Shown piece by piece: positions 16,929 through 26,321 of a DNA stretch of 64,000 nt. Both the position numbers and the translations under genes were made by a program. Below the pieces are notes generated by a model that worked only from the letters and a program-made list of their open reading frames with translations, did not search any database and was not told the origin of the DNA. This DNA is from Gammaproteobacteria bacterium (GTDB lineage Bacteria > Pseudomonadota > Gammaproteobacteria > Pseudomonadales > Azotimanducaceae), in NCBI GenBank assembly GCA_026706935.1, contig JAPOXV010000018.1:310001-374000 (forward strand). The letters are read 5' to 3'. The stretch's first letter is position 1, and each line of letters starts with the position of its first letter.

Positions 16929-17948
16929 TTAGCGCTTGATCCGGTATAGGTCAGGGAATGGGATCTTTTTACCCTTTCCGCGTTCGTAGATCAACCTACT
17001 GAATTCCACGTCGTAGTGATCGAAATCTACTTTTGGACGCAACTGTAGAGCACCGTTTGCGGGTTCCATATCGAACAGGCTAAGGTAGGGCGGAATCCGT
17101 CGCTCCGGCTTATCTTTCCTTGGTCGAGCTGGTGATTTACCGAATGGAAACGCGCCACCAATATCCATCAGTTGCCCGAATCGGATTGGATTTCGCGCTA
17201 GCGCTTCCTCAGTCACAGTCGTTCGAAACGGTTCCTGTGACTGCATATGTGGTCGACAGAATGTTGCGAGCATCATGAGGCGCAGTCCATTCGTCTTGCG
17301 TGGATAGGAACCATGCCAAGTGTGATCACCCCAAATGATCATAGAACCCATCGGTGCCTCAACTGCATGCGCTTTATCTAGCCAATACTCAGCTTCTTCC
17401 TGTGACGGGAACCGACGCCATTTGTGACTACCTGGTACGAAGGCGAGCGCACCGTCGTCCTTGGAATAATCTGAAAGTAGATAGTTGAAATTTGCCGTAA
17501 ATGGCTCCGGTGGAAAAGAGACCATTTCAAACTGCGCCCAATCGGCGTGGATTCCCGTGCGTGCGTTTCCTTTGCCTTTTAGCCAGCCGTCGCACAGGCT
17601 GAGTATGCAATTCGTACCAAGGAGATACTGGACTAATCCGAAACCGGCAGGATTGAGCAAGGTTTGTTCGAAGATCGGATCGTCCCATAACATGAAACGC
17701 ATGAGCTCTTGCCCATCAGCAAAAACTTCCTCAAGGTCGGCAACCTCGCACTCTTTTCGGTCGCACGCGACATTTAAGAGCGATTCACGAACTGTCTCGT
17801 GTTGTTCGATTGTTCCGACCTTTTCAGGTGGGACCACGGTGAACCCAAATGCTTCAAGTTCAGCCACGTTCTCCAGCAAATCTAGTTGCTTCAGTTCACG
17901 GTACAGTTCAGGCAGGTGACGGACTGATGTCCAATCGTCGATTTCCAT
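16929..17948 (-). CDS. Phytanoyl-CoA dioxygenase (PhyH)-like Fe(II)/2-oxoglutarate oxygenase
   Basis: This 339-residue protein has the PhyH double-stranded beta-helix pattern. The HxD iron ligands are in TGIHADWAQF, the distal His is in WGDHTWHGSYPR, and the 2-oxoglutarate-binding Arg is probably in NGLRLMML. FVPGSHKWRRFP is the PGSH-type strand typical of PhyH. It should hydroxylate or oxidise a small organic or lipid substrate using oxygen and 2-oxoglutarate in the cytoplasm. It lies 73 bp downstream of the SDR gene on the same strand and may be co-transcribed with it. It is one of four PhyH-like genes in the window. Confidence 0.85.
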   Translation of the reverse strand: MEIDDWTSVRHLPELYRELKQLDLLENVAELEAFGFTVVPPEKVGTIEQHETVRESLLNVACDRKECEVADLEEVFADGQELMRFMLWDDPIFEQTLLNPAGFGLVQYLLGTNCILSLCDGWLKGKGNARTGIHADWAQFEMVSFPPEPFTANFNYLLSDYSKDDGALAFVPGSHKWRRFPSQEEAEYWLDKAHAVEAPMGSMIIWGDHTWHGSYPRKTNGLRLMMLATFCRPHMQSQEPFRTTVTEEALARNPIRFGQLMDIGGAFPFGKSPARPRKDKPERRIPPYLSLFDMEPANGALQLRPKVDFDHYDVEFSRLIYERGKGKKIPFPDLYRIKR

Positions 17949-18021
17949 TTAGATACTTGCTAATCGAGGAATGTTGCTTCGGAACACAGTTGTCTAATTA
18001 ACCGCGTACGTACTCTACATT

Positions 18022-18825
18022 CTAGATTTTCGCCGCAACACCACCATCCACGTTGATGATCTCCGCAGTTAGGAAACGCGACTCATCAGACACGAGAAAC
18101 AGAACCAAATTAGCCACATCTTGCGGATATCCGGGTCCTTGAATGATCTGATGAAAGTCAAACATCTTCTCGAAGACGTGGTGCCCACCGTCTGGGTCCC
18201 TTGACGTACCGCGTGTAGCACCTGGTGTCAAAATCTGCCCGGGTCGAACACAGTTAACCCTTATGTTGTTCTTTCCACCAACACCTGCCATATATCGGGT
18301 AAGTGCATCGACACCGGCCTTCGCGGCGTAGTAGGATGAGGAAGTCGCACCGTATGCATCCGCCATCGCGGGACTGAATCCTCGTTGTGCGGCTAACGAC
18401 GACATATTGACCACGGCGCCGCCACCAGCAGCAACGAGGTGTGGCCAAACGGCCTTACTTACATAGAACGTACCGGTTAGATTGACTTCGATGACACGAA
18501 TCCACTCCTCGTCCGGTTCATCGGGGAAGTGCCCACCAGCGCCACCGCCAGCATTATTAAAGAGGATGTCGATGCGACCGTAGGTGTCGACGGCCAAAGC
18601 GACGGCTCTGTTCACGGACTCGTTGTCGCGAACATCGCACGCGATGAACGTAGCGTCGCCTCCTTCGCTTCTGATCGCGGCCTCAACCGCCTTACCTTCC
18701 GCTTCGCGGCGAGCCATCAAAGCCACTTTCGCGCCTTCCTGAGCAAATGTGTGCGCCGTCGTTTCGCCAATACCGCTATTTCCGCCAGTGACGATAGCAA
18801 CTTTCGACTTCAGTCGATCTGTCAT
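18022..18825 (-). CDS. Short-chain dehydrogenase/reductase (SDR)
   Basis: This 267-residue classical SDR has the cofactor motif TGGNSGIG, the NNAGGG strand, catalytic Ser in VVNMSSLAAQ, and Tyr-Lys in YYAAK. The basic residues after beta-2 (MARREAEGK) suggest NADP rather than NAD, but this is weak. The substrate-loop insertion GFSPAMADAYGATSSS lies between the catalytic Ser and Tyr. It ends with the usual INVDGGVAAKI. Together with the PhyH oxygenase downstream it could oxidise a hydroxylated product. Confidence 0.9.
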   Translation of the reverse strand: MTDRLKSKVAIVTGGNSGIGETTAHTFAQEGAKVALMARREAEGKAVEAAIRSEGGDATFIACDVRDNESVNRAVALAVDTYGRIDILFNNAGGGAGGHFPDEPDEEWIRVIEVNLTGTFYVSKAVWPHLVAAGGGAVVNMSSLAAQRGFSPAMADAYGATSSSYYAAKAGVDALTRYMAGVGGKNNIRVNCVRPGQILTPGATRGTSRDPDGGHHVFEKMFDFHQIIQGPGYPQDVANLVLFLVSDESRFLTAEIINVDGGVAAKI

Positions 18826-18876
18826 GTTGATATTCCTTTTGTCGTGAGTTGAGAGGCGATCGCAAATGCGACACGC

Positions 18877-20283
18877 CTAATTTGTTTTAGATCCTTTGAC
18901 TTTTTTGAATCGCCTACCGTGCATGATGCTGCCGTAATGGTTGAATACGTTTCTTGCGGCTTCATCGTCAAATGGATAGTCTGCACCTAGTTGCCGTGCA
19001 ACTGCCAATCCACTGACAAAGCACGTTTCTTGGCTGTTGATCAGAACATGTGCCCCACAGTGGTAAGTCCTTCGCTTTCCTTGGATGAGGCGGAAGAGAG
19101 GGACAGTTACCGCTACGTGACGAACGTCATGCACGACGTGCTGAAACCACCAACGACCGACAACAAGATCAGGGTCGATCGGACTATTTGGGTTGTATGT
19201 CACAAGGCAAGGCTTATCTGACTCGCCAACCCAAGGTTGTTGATTGTGCATGATGTAAGTGATCTCGTAGTTATCAGGTCTCATGCCATACTGTTCAATG
19301 TGATTGCTCCTCGTACTAAGAACTTTCACATCATTTTCGGGTAAGACAGAAGCATCGGAATGAACGATCGCATGGTTATGCAGTTCGCTTTCATACCGAA
19401 TGGATGACAGAATGTAGGCTTCAAGATACGTGGGTTGGTCGAGGATCATCATCGTTTGGTTCGCGTTACATGCGAAAACGACGTCGTCAAACGTCTCGGT
19501 CGAGCCGCTCTCGTCTTCGATTACGACGTGTGATGGGCGACGATAGACCTTTCGCACGGGTCGACTTAGGTAGATCTTGTCACTGAAACTGGTCGCCATT
19601 GAATCGTAGATTCGCCGCGTACCTTGGTCCCACGTCTGCATCGGCGTTGCTGACTCGATATCGAAGAATTCGAGATAGCGTGCAAACAACGCCGCCGGCA
19701 TGTCGAATACGTTCGTCGCCATAAGGAAATTGACGAACATTGGCTTGAGTACTTGATTTCTGAACTCCGCTGATAGGTCATTCCGGTTGAGGACGTCGCG
19801 CATACTCATGTAGGTGAACGGATTGAGTGCATTTAGCAGTTTCGAATTTGCACGCGTCAACCAACCGAATTTTTGAACACGTTTCAAGATTTTTTGGAAT
19901 TTAGTAATCTCAGGTTGTAAACGTGTTCGTAATTCAGAGTCGAAGTCGTGCGCATACACCCGTCCACGATATCGCACGCTATAGTTAAATCGCGTGCTTC
20001 TAAGCTCGATGCCGTATTGCTCGAGTAGCAACAGAATGTGGTGATATACAGATGGAATGCACGCAGTAACGGATATGTCGAACGGGATCGAGCTGCCGTC
20101 CTCCTGAGGCATTTCAGCAGTTACAGCATTTCCACCTATTCGAGCTTGAGCTTCATATAGTCGGAAATCAAATCGTTCAGGATGTTGACTTAATCCCCAT
20201 GCCGTGGCTAGTCCCGAGACTCCCGCACCTACTATGGCGATGCGTCGTGGGGCTGTAGCACTGTGTAGTTCGCTTTCAGACAC
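18877..20283 (-). CDS. FAD-dependent amine-oxidase-like protein (COG2907 type)
   Basis: This 468-residue flavoprotein has the dinucleotide-binding motif IAIVGAGVSGLATAWGL at the N terminus and ARIGGNA after the second strand. The layout matches COG2907 NAD/FAD-binding proteins, often found next to cyclopropane-fatty-acid-synthase-like genes in Proteobacteria. FDDVVFACNANQTM and VTYNPN are typical segments of that group. No cyclopropane synthase, DUF1365 or related partner lies next to it here, so this copy is separated from its usual neighbours. The reaction is not established for the family; lipid modification is an inference. Confidence 0.82.
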   Translation of the reverse strand: MSESELHSATAPRRIAIVGAGVSGLATAWGLSQHPERFDFRLYEAQARIGGNAVTAEMPQEDGSSIPFDISVTACIPSVYHHILLLLEQYGIELRSTRFNYSVRYRGRVYAHDFDSELRTRLQPEITKFQKILKRVQKFGWLTRANSKLLNALNPFTYMSMRDVLNRNDLSAEFRNQVLKPMFVNFLMATNVFDMPAALFARYLEFFDIESATPMQTWDQGTRRIYDSMATSFSDKIYLSRPVRKVYRRPSHVVIEDESGSTETFDDVVFACNANQTMMILDQPTYLEAYILSSIRYESELHNHAIVHSDASVLPENDVKVLSTRSNHIEQYGMRPDNYEITYIMHNQQPWVGESDKPCLVTYNPNSPIDPDLVVGRWWFQHVVHDVRHVAVTVPLFRLIQGKRRTYHCGAHVLINSQETCFVSGLAVARQLGADYPFDDEAARNVFNHYGSIMHGRRFKKVKGSKTN

Positions 20284-20527
20284 GTTGGGTTACGTTCGAT
20301 TTGATTGGTGAATTTTGCGTACTACCGGCGTCGTACGAGCTTGTACATACAGGCTCTCTTCGATAACGTCGAGCGATATGTGCGCACCAACACGGTGCGA
20401 GCGACACAACTCGAACATCTAATGTCAACGCCAATCGCCGCAGTAATGTCCAAAGATTGATCCCTTGCATAATTCGACCCGTCTTAGTGTCTAGAAAAAT
20501 GTCGATTAACCAAAAGAACTTAAGATC

Positions 20528-21610
20528 TTGGACTTACTCAAAACCTCACTAAAACTCGTTCCTAGTTGTATTACGGCAGTGCTTTTCATCGGCTGTGCGT
20601 CGATTGATATACCCCGCGTATCGCCTCAAGAATTAGCCGCAGAACGTCAGCTTCAATTAGAACACACACTCACCGAAGGATTTGATCAAATCGCTCGGTT
20701 GCACAACTTGCTTTGGCCACTTTTACAAGGAAACACTGATTTTTGCCGTGGCATGACAACTCGTTCGCTCGGTTTACGTCATGCGTCGCCTCGTAGTGAA
20801 ACCGGGCAAAGCGCCATTGAACGGCAAGCACGAGATTCTGTATTCGATTTCAACAATCGACCCGTGATCTATGCTGTTGCGGAGGGTTCGCCCGCTGATA
20901 TTGCAGGCCTGCAACCGAACGATCGAATTGTTGCTGTTGGAACTTGGACATGGACCGCGGAGAGCGCGAATGAATTTAACCGTTCGCTAAACCGGCGGCT
21001 CGATGCTCTGATGCGACGCAATGCCGTGACGCTTGAGATTGAACGCGAGGGCGAACGAATGAGCATCGACCTTACGCCGGAGCGTGTCTGTGACGTCAAG
21101 TTAGGTCTTAAGCCAACGCTTGAAGTACAAGCTCGAACGAACGGTCGTGAAATAACAGTAACGCTCGGTATGGCGGACCGACTGGACGACGAGCAGATAC
21201 GCACAGTGTTAGCCCACGAACTTGCTCATTGCACAATGGGTCATATCACGCGCACGAGCGTAAACTCGGCGGCGGGATTATTGTTCGATTTGGCATTTTT
21301 GACCCAACGTGTATGGCTTGGTGGCGTGTTCTCGAGGTTGTCGAGGGATGCAATGTCCATCAACATCGAACGCGAAGCCGACTATGTTTCGATGTATCTA
21401 CTTGCGAATTCCGGTTTTGATACGACAGAGCGAGCTGCAATATGGCGAGAACTGGCGGATGAGGTTACCTTTCGATCTTCATTTTTCAACACACACCCAT
21501 ATAGTCCCGAGCGCTATCTACTGCTAACTAAGACGCATGAAGAGATTGAGCGGAAGCGCGAATCCGGTGCTGAATTAGTACCCAATGGGATGCGGCTTCG
21601 TCGACGCTGA
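20528..21610 (+). CDS. M48-family metalloprotease with PDZ domain, lipoprotein
   Basis: This 360-residue envelope protease starts with a signal sequence ending in a lipobox-like LFIGC, so it is probably a lipoprotein. Residues about 108-170 form a PDZ-like domain (AVAEGSPADIAGLQPNDRIVAVG). The zinc metalloprotease motif is HELAHCTMGH, with the third ligand Glu probably in READYVSMYLL. That order (PDZ before the HExxH core) resembles M48/M50-like quality-control peptidases. The start is TTG at 20528; no in-frame ATG lies near it. It is followed 45 bp later by the sulfatase gene, but a functional link is doubtful. Confidence 0.87.
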   Translation: MDLLKTSLKLVPSCITAVLFIGCASIDIPRVSPQELAAERQLQLEHTLTEGFDQIARLHNLLWPLLQGNTDFCRGMTTRSLGLRHASPRSETGQSAIERQARDSVFDFNNRPVIYAVAEGSPADIAGLQPNDRIVAVGTWTWTAESANEFNRSLNRRLDALMRRNAVTLEIEREGERMSIDLTPERVCDVKLGLKPTLEVQARTNGREITVTLGMADRLDDEQIRTVLAHELAHCTMGHITRTSVNSAAGLLFDLAFLTQRVWLGGVFSRLSRDAMSINIEREADYVSMYLLANSGFDTTERAAIWRELADEVTFRSSFFNTHPYSPERYLLLTKTHEEIERKRESGAELVPNGMRLRRR

Positions 21611-21655
21611 CAACAACAGTGTCTGTAAACACGACCAAAGTAACGGAGACCGAAG

Positions 21656-23104
21656 ATGAAAGCAATCATGGTGATGTATGACTCACTAAATCGCCATATG
21701 CTGCCAAACTACGGCTGTGATTGGACGTTAGCACCTAACTTCAAACGCCTCGGCGAACGTGTCGTGACGTTTGACAATCATTACGTCGGCAGCATGCCTT
21801 GTATCCCCGCACGGCGAGAGCTCCACACAGGAAGGCACAACTTTCTACACAGGTCGTGGGGTCCCTATGAACCTTTTGACGACTCGACGTTCTCGACTTT
21901 GCGCGACAGCGGGATCTATACGCATCTCGTTTCGGATCACTACCACTATTGGGAGGACGGAGGTGCGACATACCACCACCGCTATTCAAGTTGGGTCAAT
22001 GTGCGTGGTCAGGAAGGGGATGCATGGAAAGGCGAGGTGAAAGATCCTGAGCTTCCTGAGCATCTCGGTCGTGTCACACGACAAGATTGGATCAATCGAA
22101 AATACATGCAAGAGGAAGCACTAACGCCGCAAGCGAGGACGTTTGCCGGGGGGCTCGAGTTCCTAGAGACGAATCATGACGAAGACAACTGGTATCTTCA
22201 AATCGAGACATTTGATCCGCACGAACCATTCTTCACTCTCAAACAGTGGAAAGACAGATACAACTACGCATGGGATGGACCGCACTTCGACTGGCCAAAG
22301 TACGAACGAGTCAGTGAAGATCCTGATGCTGTCGAATACCTTCGTCATCAATACGCCGCTTTGTTGACGCAATGTGATCACTACTTGGGTACCGTGATCG
22401 ATTTCATGGATGAACACGACATGTGGCAAGACACGATGCTGATGATCGTTACCGACCATGGGTTTCTACTGGGCGAGCACGACTGGTGGGGCAAAATGCG
22501 AATGCCCTGGTACAACGAGACCGCACATATCCCGTTCTTCGTATGGGATCCGCGCACTGGAAATCGAAACGTAAGGCGACAGGGGTTAACGCAAGCGATC
22601 GATGTTGGACCTACGTTACTAGCTTATTTCGGACTGGATAAGCCTCAAGATATGCAAGGTCACGACTTAAAGAGTCTGAACGCTGACGATTCCGCCGTTC
22701 GCGATGCGTCGATATATGGCATGTTTGGCGGACACGTTAATGTCACGGATGGCGAGTACGTCTACATGCGGGCGCCAAAAGAGGGTAACGGACCCCTGAA
22801 TCACTACACGCTCGTTCCCATGCATATGCGTAGTCCATTTAGCACGAGTGAACTAGCAGGTATGAAGTGGCATGAGGGCTTTAGCTTTACCAAAGGTTGT
22901 CCAGTTATGCGAATTCCCGCACCGGGTATGGCTCGAGTAACCACTGAATTTAAGACCCAGTTGTTCGATCTGAAGAACGATCCGAGGCAGGTTAATCCAA
23001 TCGAGAATCTGAATGTTGAAGCTCAAATGATTGAGCTAATGCGAAACTCGATGGAGCGCAATGACGCGCCGCCCGAACAGTACGAACGTCTCGGACTAAA
23101 CTAA
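21656..23104 (+). CDS. Sulfatase (alkaline-phosphatase superfamily), formylglycine type
   Basis: This 482-residue enzyme carries the sulfatase activation motif CxPxR in MPCIPARRELHTGR (Cys49 would become formylglycine). Metal-binding positions include an N-terminal Asp in MVMYDSLNRH and the second set in LMIVTDHGFLLGEH. GDHDWWGKMRMPWYNETAHIP-like features (EHDWWGK) are typical of the class. There is no signal peptide, so it appears cytoplasmic, unlike most polysaccharide sulfatases. GGAG sits seven bases before the ATG. It heads a tight operon with a PhyH oxygenase and a Gfo/Idh dehydrogenase. The family also contains phosphonate monoester hydrolases, so sulfate-ester specificity is inferred. 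Confidence 0.9.
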   Translation: MKAIMVMYDSLNRHMLPNYGCDWTLAPNFKRLGERVVTFDNHYVGSMPCIPARRELHTGRHNFLHRSWGPYEPFDDSTFSTLRDSGIYTHLVSDHYHYWEDGGATYHHRYSSWVNVRGQEGDAWKGEVKDPELPEHLGRVTRQDWINRKYMQEEALTPQARTFAGGLEFLETNHDEDNWYLQIETFDPHEPFFTLKQWKDRYNYAWDGPHFDWPKYERVSEDPDAVEYLRHQYAALLTQCDHYLGTVIDFMDEHDMWQDTMLMIVTDHGFLLGEHDWWGKMRMPWYNETAHIPFFVWDPRTGNRNVRRQGLTQAIDVGPTLLAYFGLDKPQDMQGHDLKSLNADDSAVRDASIYGMFGGHVNVTDGEYVYMRAPKEGNGPLNHYTLVPMHMRSPFSTSELAGMKWHEGFSFTKGCPVMRIPAPGMARVTTEFKTQLFDLKNDPRQVNPIENLNVEAQMIELMRNSMERNDAPPEQYERLGLN

Positions 23105-23155
23105 CCGTACGCATTGTCGTAGAGAAGCTTCGGGTTAAGCGGAGAGACGAGAATC

Positions 23156-24322
23156 ATGGATGCATTACCTCGGCATAACAGTGCTAGATCGGATTACGGC
23201 GAGCACGAAGAAGCGATTGTTCGATATCGCGAAGAAGGAACGCGTCGTGCGTTGGCGATGACAAATCGAGGTCCGTTGACGGTTGACGCAACTGGCAAGG
23301 TGACCCAAGAAGTCGTTGATGCCTATAACGAGTTTGGTTTCTATGTATTCGAGGGAGTCCTCTCGGAAGACGAACTAGGAGATCTCGAAGCTGACGTTGC
23401 TGACTTGCTAGATCGAGCACCATCGCATCGAGGATCAAAGGTTGACCGACACGGTAGACCTGCGCTCGGATCTGAAAACGAAGCACGCAGCGTTACATTT
23501 GCGAAGCCTCTCGCAGACCCAGTCGGTGGTACAGAAGCCACGTATGGTCGGCATCAAGCGAAGATGATTGAGTTGGATCCTCCGGAAGGTGCGCCAGAAG
23601 AGATCGTACAGCTCGTCAGTGGGGCGCTTCAGTTCTCTGAAGCGTATCTTCGCCTGTACGGTCACCCGAGTCTTCTTGCTTTTGCTGAAGCGATCCACGG
23701 CAAGGATTTCACGCCTTTCCATGAAGCCATTTGGATCAAACAACCGGGGCTTGGCGGTTCAGTCGCGTGGCATCAGGACGGTTTTACGCACTGGGATAGT
23801 CCCGATTTAGACGAGAACACCCACGGCTTTAACTACATGGCTCAGGTTTACGGCTGCGATGCAGAAAACGGTCTTTGGGTGATCCCAGGTTCTCACCGAA
23901 ACGGGAAGTTGGATATCAAGCAGATGGTCGCTGATGCAGGATCTGACCGCATACCTAGCGCCGTACCTCTTATCTGTGCCCCTGGTGACGTTGCTGTTAC
24001 TAATCGTCAAGCCATCCACGGATCCTTCGCAAACACGAGCGACCGCTTCCGTGTCTCAATGACATTCGGTTTTCATCGACGAAGTAGTGTATTGAACGTT
24101 CGAAGCGGCGGTGTACACAGTGCGGTAACAGACTACACCGACGACTACATCCGATCCCGTTCTAAACTCATTCAGTTCGGCATCGAAGCGCGCAAATTAC
24201 GCTTTCCGAAAGAGAAAGCGTATGTCTACGAACCATTCGTAGATAGAGTCAGCGATTTCGCGTGGAATTCGGACCGCCTCGCGGAACTAAGAGACTATAA
24301 CCTTCAAGATCTTGGCATCTGA
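23156..24322 (+). CDS. Phytanoyl-CoA dioxygenase (PhyH)-like oxygenase
   Basis: This 388-residue Fe(II)/2-oxoglutarate oxygenase has the iron ligands HxD in VAWHQDGFTHW, PGSHRNGKLD, and distal His in RQAIHGSFANTSDRFRVSM, where the Arg is the likely 2-oxoglutarate contact. The domain starts at EFGFYVFEGVLSEDELGDLE, near residue 60. It is 51 bp after the sulfatase and 2 bp before the Gfo/Idh gene, so all three are very likely one transcript. Its substrate may be the same small sulfated or methylated molecule handled by the sulfatase. Confidence 0.88.
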   Translation: MDALPRHNSARSDYGEHEEAIVRYREEGTRRALAMTNRGPLTVDATGKVTQEVVDAYNEFGFYVFEGVLSEDELGDLEADVADLLDRAPSHRGSKVDRHGRPALGSENEARSVTFAKPLADPVGGTEATYGRHQAKMIELDPPEGAPEEIVQLVSGALQFSEAYLRLYGHPSLLAFAEAIHGKDFTPFHEAIWIKQPGLGGSVAWHQDGFTHWDSPDLDENTHGFNYMAQVYGCDAENGLWVIPGSHRNGKLDIKQMVADAGSDRIPSAVPLICAPGDVAVTNRQAIHGSFANTSDRFRVSMTFGFHRRSSVLNVRSGGVHSAVTDYTDDYIRSRSKLIQFGIEARKLRFPKEKAYVYEPFVDRVSDFAWNSDRLAELRDYNLQDLGI

Positions 24323-24324
24323 GA

Positions 24325-25341
24325 ATGGCCGAAACCTCGCTGAAGATGGCGATGGTCGGTTGTGGCGGAATCGCTCGAGCGCATTGGCATGGCATTCAAA
24401 ACCATGCACCGCGAATTGACGTAACTGCCGTAGTCGATGTAGACGAGAAAGCTGCGAAGGAATTCGCTGAAACCGTAGGTGCACGGGCGTATACGTCTCT
24501 CGAGCGCTGTTTGTATGAAAGCGGTGTCGATGCAGTGGACCTGATGCTGCCACATCATTTGCATGAATGGGCCGCCACTGTGTGTTTTCGAGCAAAGAAA
24601 GACGTGATCCTCGAAAAGCCGATCGCGATGGATACGGTTACCGCTGAACGTATCCTGAATGGTGCAAAACGCGCCGAGATCAAACTGATGGTTGCTGAGC
24701 AAGCACAGTATTGGATGGATGTCGTCGAAGCACGTGAATTGATCGATCGAGGCGAGATCGGAGATATCGTCACCGGAAAAGCGTGTTTTTACGATCCGCT
24801 AAGACCCTTCGATAAAGACAACTTGCCGTGGCGCTTCAGTCTCGAGAAAGCCGGAGGTGGTATTAGTATCGATGGTGGCGCACACTGGATTCGACCGATG
24901 CGGATGATGCTCGGTGAGATTGAAGAGGTTGTGGCGGCGACAGGTCGGTTCATTCCAGAGATGGAGGGGGAGTCAATCGCCCAGGCTATACTGAGATTCG
25001 ATTCCGGTGTAATCGGTACGTTTCAAGCGATTCAGAGCACAGGTCGCTTAGCGCCAATCGAGGATTTTCGAATTACCGGTACGAAAGGGGAGATCGTCAT
25101 CGAGCGGGGTCGTCAAGGTAGGCTCATGCTATACAACGCTGACTATCTCGATGGCAAGAACGTTATGAGCGCGTTTGAAAGCAAAGCTGCGTCCTATGGC
25201 GTGGAACTCGCAGACTTCGCCAGCTATGTACTTGACGATACGCCGCTCGCGGCGCCACCTGAATACGCGCTTGGAGAACTACGGACCGCCATCGCGATGT
25301 ATCGTAGCGTCTCCACTGGACGATGGGAAAAAGTCTGGTAG
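24325..25341 (+). CDS. Gfo/Idh/MocA-family NAD(P)-dependent oxidoreductase
   Basis: This 338-residue protein has the Rossmann motif MVGCGGIARAHWHG, then DVTAVVDVDEKAAKEFA and the catalytic-lysine motif DVILEKPIAM. A C-terminal alpha/beta domain carries GGGISIDGGAHWIRPMRMM. The family oxidises or reduces sugars, cyclitols and related hydroxyl compounds. Only two bases separate it from the PhyH stop. With the sulfatase and oxygenase it suggests breakdown of a sulfated or modified polyol or sugar. It converges with the HpcH/HpaI aldolase, 56 bp away. Confidence 0.9.
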   Translation: MAETSLKMAMVGCGGIARAHWHGIQNHAPRIDVTAVVDVDEKAAKEFAETVGARAYTSLERCLYESGVDAVDLMLPHHLHEWAATVCFRAKKDVILEKPIAMDTVTAERILNGAKRAEIKLMVAEQAQYWMDVVEARELIDRGEIGDIVTGKACFYDPLRPFDKDNLPWRFSLEKAGGGISIDGGAHWIRPMRMMLGEIEEVVAATGRFIPEMEGESIAQAILRFDSGVIGTFQAIQSTGRLAPIEDFRITGTKGEIVIERGRQGRLMLYNADYLDGKNVMSAFESKAASYGVELADFASYVLDDTPLAAPPEYALGELRTAIAMYRSVSTGRWEKVW

Positions 25342-25397
25342 AGCAGACGAGTTAACGACTATTCGTTCTGCGTCGATTGGATTATCGGAAAGTCCGT

Positions 25398-26195
25398 TCA
25401 AATCGTCTCGAGGAGTTCCTTTAAGCCTCGGCCGAGACGTGAAATTGCTGCACTGTAAATAAAGCGATCCCAGCCAATACAGAAGTGCCGAACGCCCATG
25501 TCGATGTAACGTTTCGCCTGTTCTACTTCGCCGATCTCAATCCTCGGCGGCACCTCGTACTCGATTGATTTCTTTATCACGAGTTCTTCGTAGGTTCGCA
25601 GTTCGTTGCTGCCCTGTAAAGATGGGTCACCTTTTGAAAAACTGAAGTCAGCTGGCCCCCATTGGGTCATGTCGATGCCACGTTCTTTCGCCCGTTCAAG
25701 CACAGAATCAATGTTGTCGACCGTAACGGCTTTCTCGATCATGATCACGGATACGATCGAATCGAGGTCAGTTCCATATACGTCATTATTGTAGCCCGAC
25801 AGCGCGGGGCGCCGGAGCTTCACACCCATTTTTGCATCGTTGCCAGGTTTATCAGGACGTATCGCTTCGTGGCAAAGATCGACGTCCTCGGCAGTTCGTA
25901 CGTCGGTGAATAGAACTGACTTGAATCCAGCACCTAGCGCGACCTGAGCCCAAAACGCCTGTGCCTCTTGATCCAGCTTGATCATCAGTGGCAGGTTACC
26001 GCATTGAGCGGCACGCGCTAAGTGGTAAAGCGTGCTCATATCAAACGTTGAGTATTCGCCTACGAACTCAGCATAGTCAAAAAAACCTGAGTCTCCGATC
26101 ATTTCTGGAATATCAGGCTCGGCAAATAGGAAGTGGGTGCCTATGGTGGGTAGCCCTTGATCCAGCTTTTGCCGGAAGGTGTTTTCCATGATCAT
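25398..26195 (-). CDS. HpcH/HpaI aldolase/citrate-lyase family protein
   Basis: This 265-residue class II aldolase-like protein shows IGTHFLFAEPDIPEMIGDSGFFDYAEF at the start of the TIM barrel and repeated metal/substrate residues, including EKAVTVDNIDSVLERAKE. The family cleaves 4-hydroxy-2-oxo acids to pyruvate plus an aldehyde using Mg or Mn. An in-frame start at 26258 would add 21 non-conserved residues. I prefer ATG at 26195, with CGGAA upstream. It faces the sulfatase-PhyH-Gfo/Idh operon tail to tail, so a shared pathway is possible but would need separate promoters. Confidence 0.82.
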   Translation of the reverse strand: MIMENTFRQKLDQGLPTIGTHFLFAEPDIPEMIGDSGFFDYAEFVGEYSTFDMSTLYHLARAAQCGNLPLMIKLDQEAQAFWAQVALGAGFKSVLFTDVRTAEDVDLCHEAIRPDKPGNDAKMGVKLRRPALSGYNNDVYGTDLDSIVSVIMIEKAVTVDNIDSVLERAKERGIDMTQWGPADFSFSKGDPSLQGSNELRTYEELVIKKSIEYEVPPRIEIGEVEQAKRYIDMGVRHFCIGWDRFIYSAAISRLGRGLKELLETI

Positions 26196-26321
26196 GCGTG
26201 AGTTCCGTTGATGAGACTGTAGTATTCGCTTACTTGCACTGGCTGTAGCGAGTCGCAATGTTACGAACGGTGTTTCCGTGCGTTTCTTCTATTAGACGAG
26301 TGAGGACGAGGGGTTTTCGGT

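Noticed and set aside
20276-20470. A 64-residue minus-strand frame upstream of the COG2907 flavoprotein
   Set aside because: Cys/Arg-rich without motif or ribosome-binding site; more likely untranslated spacer.
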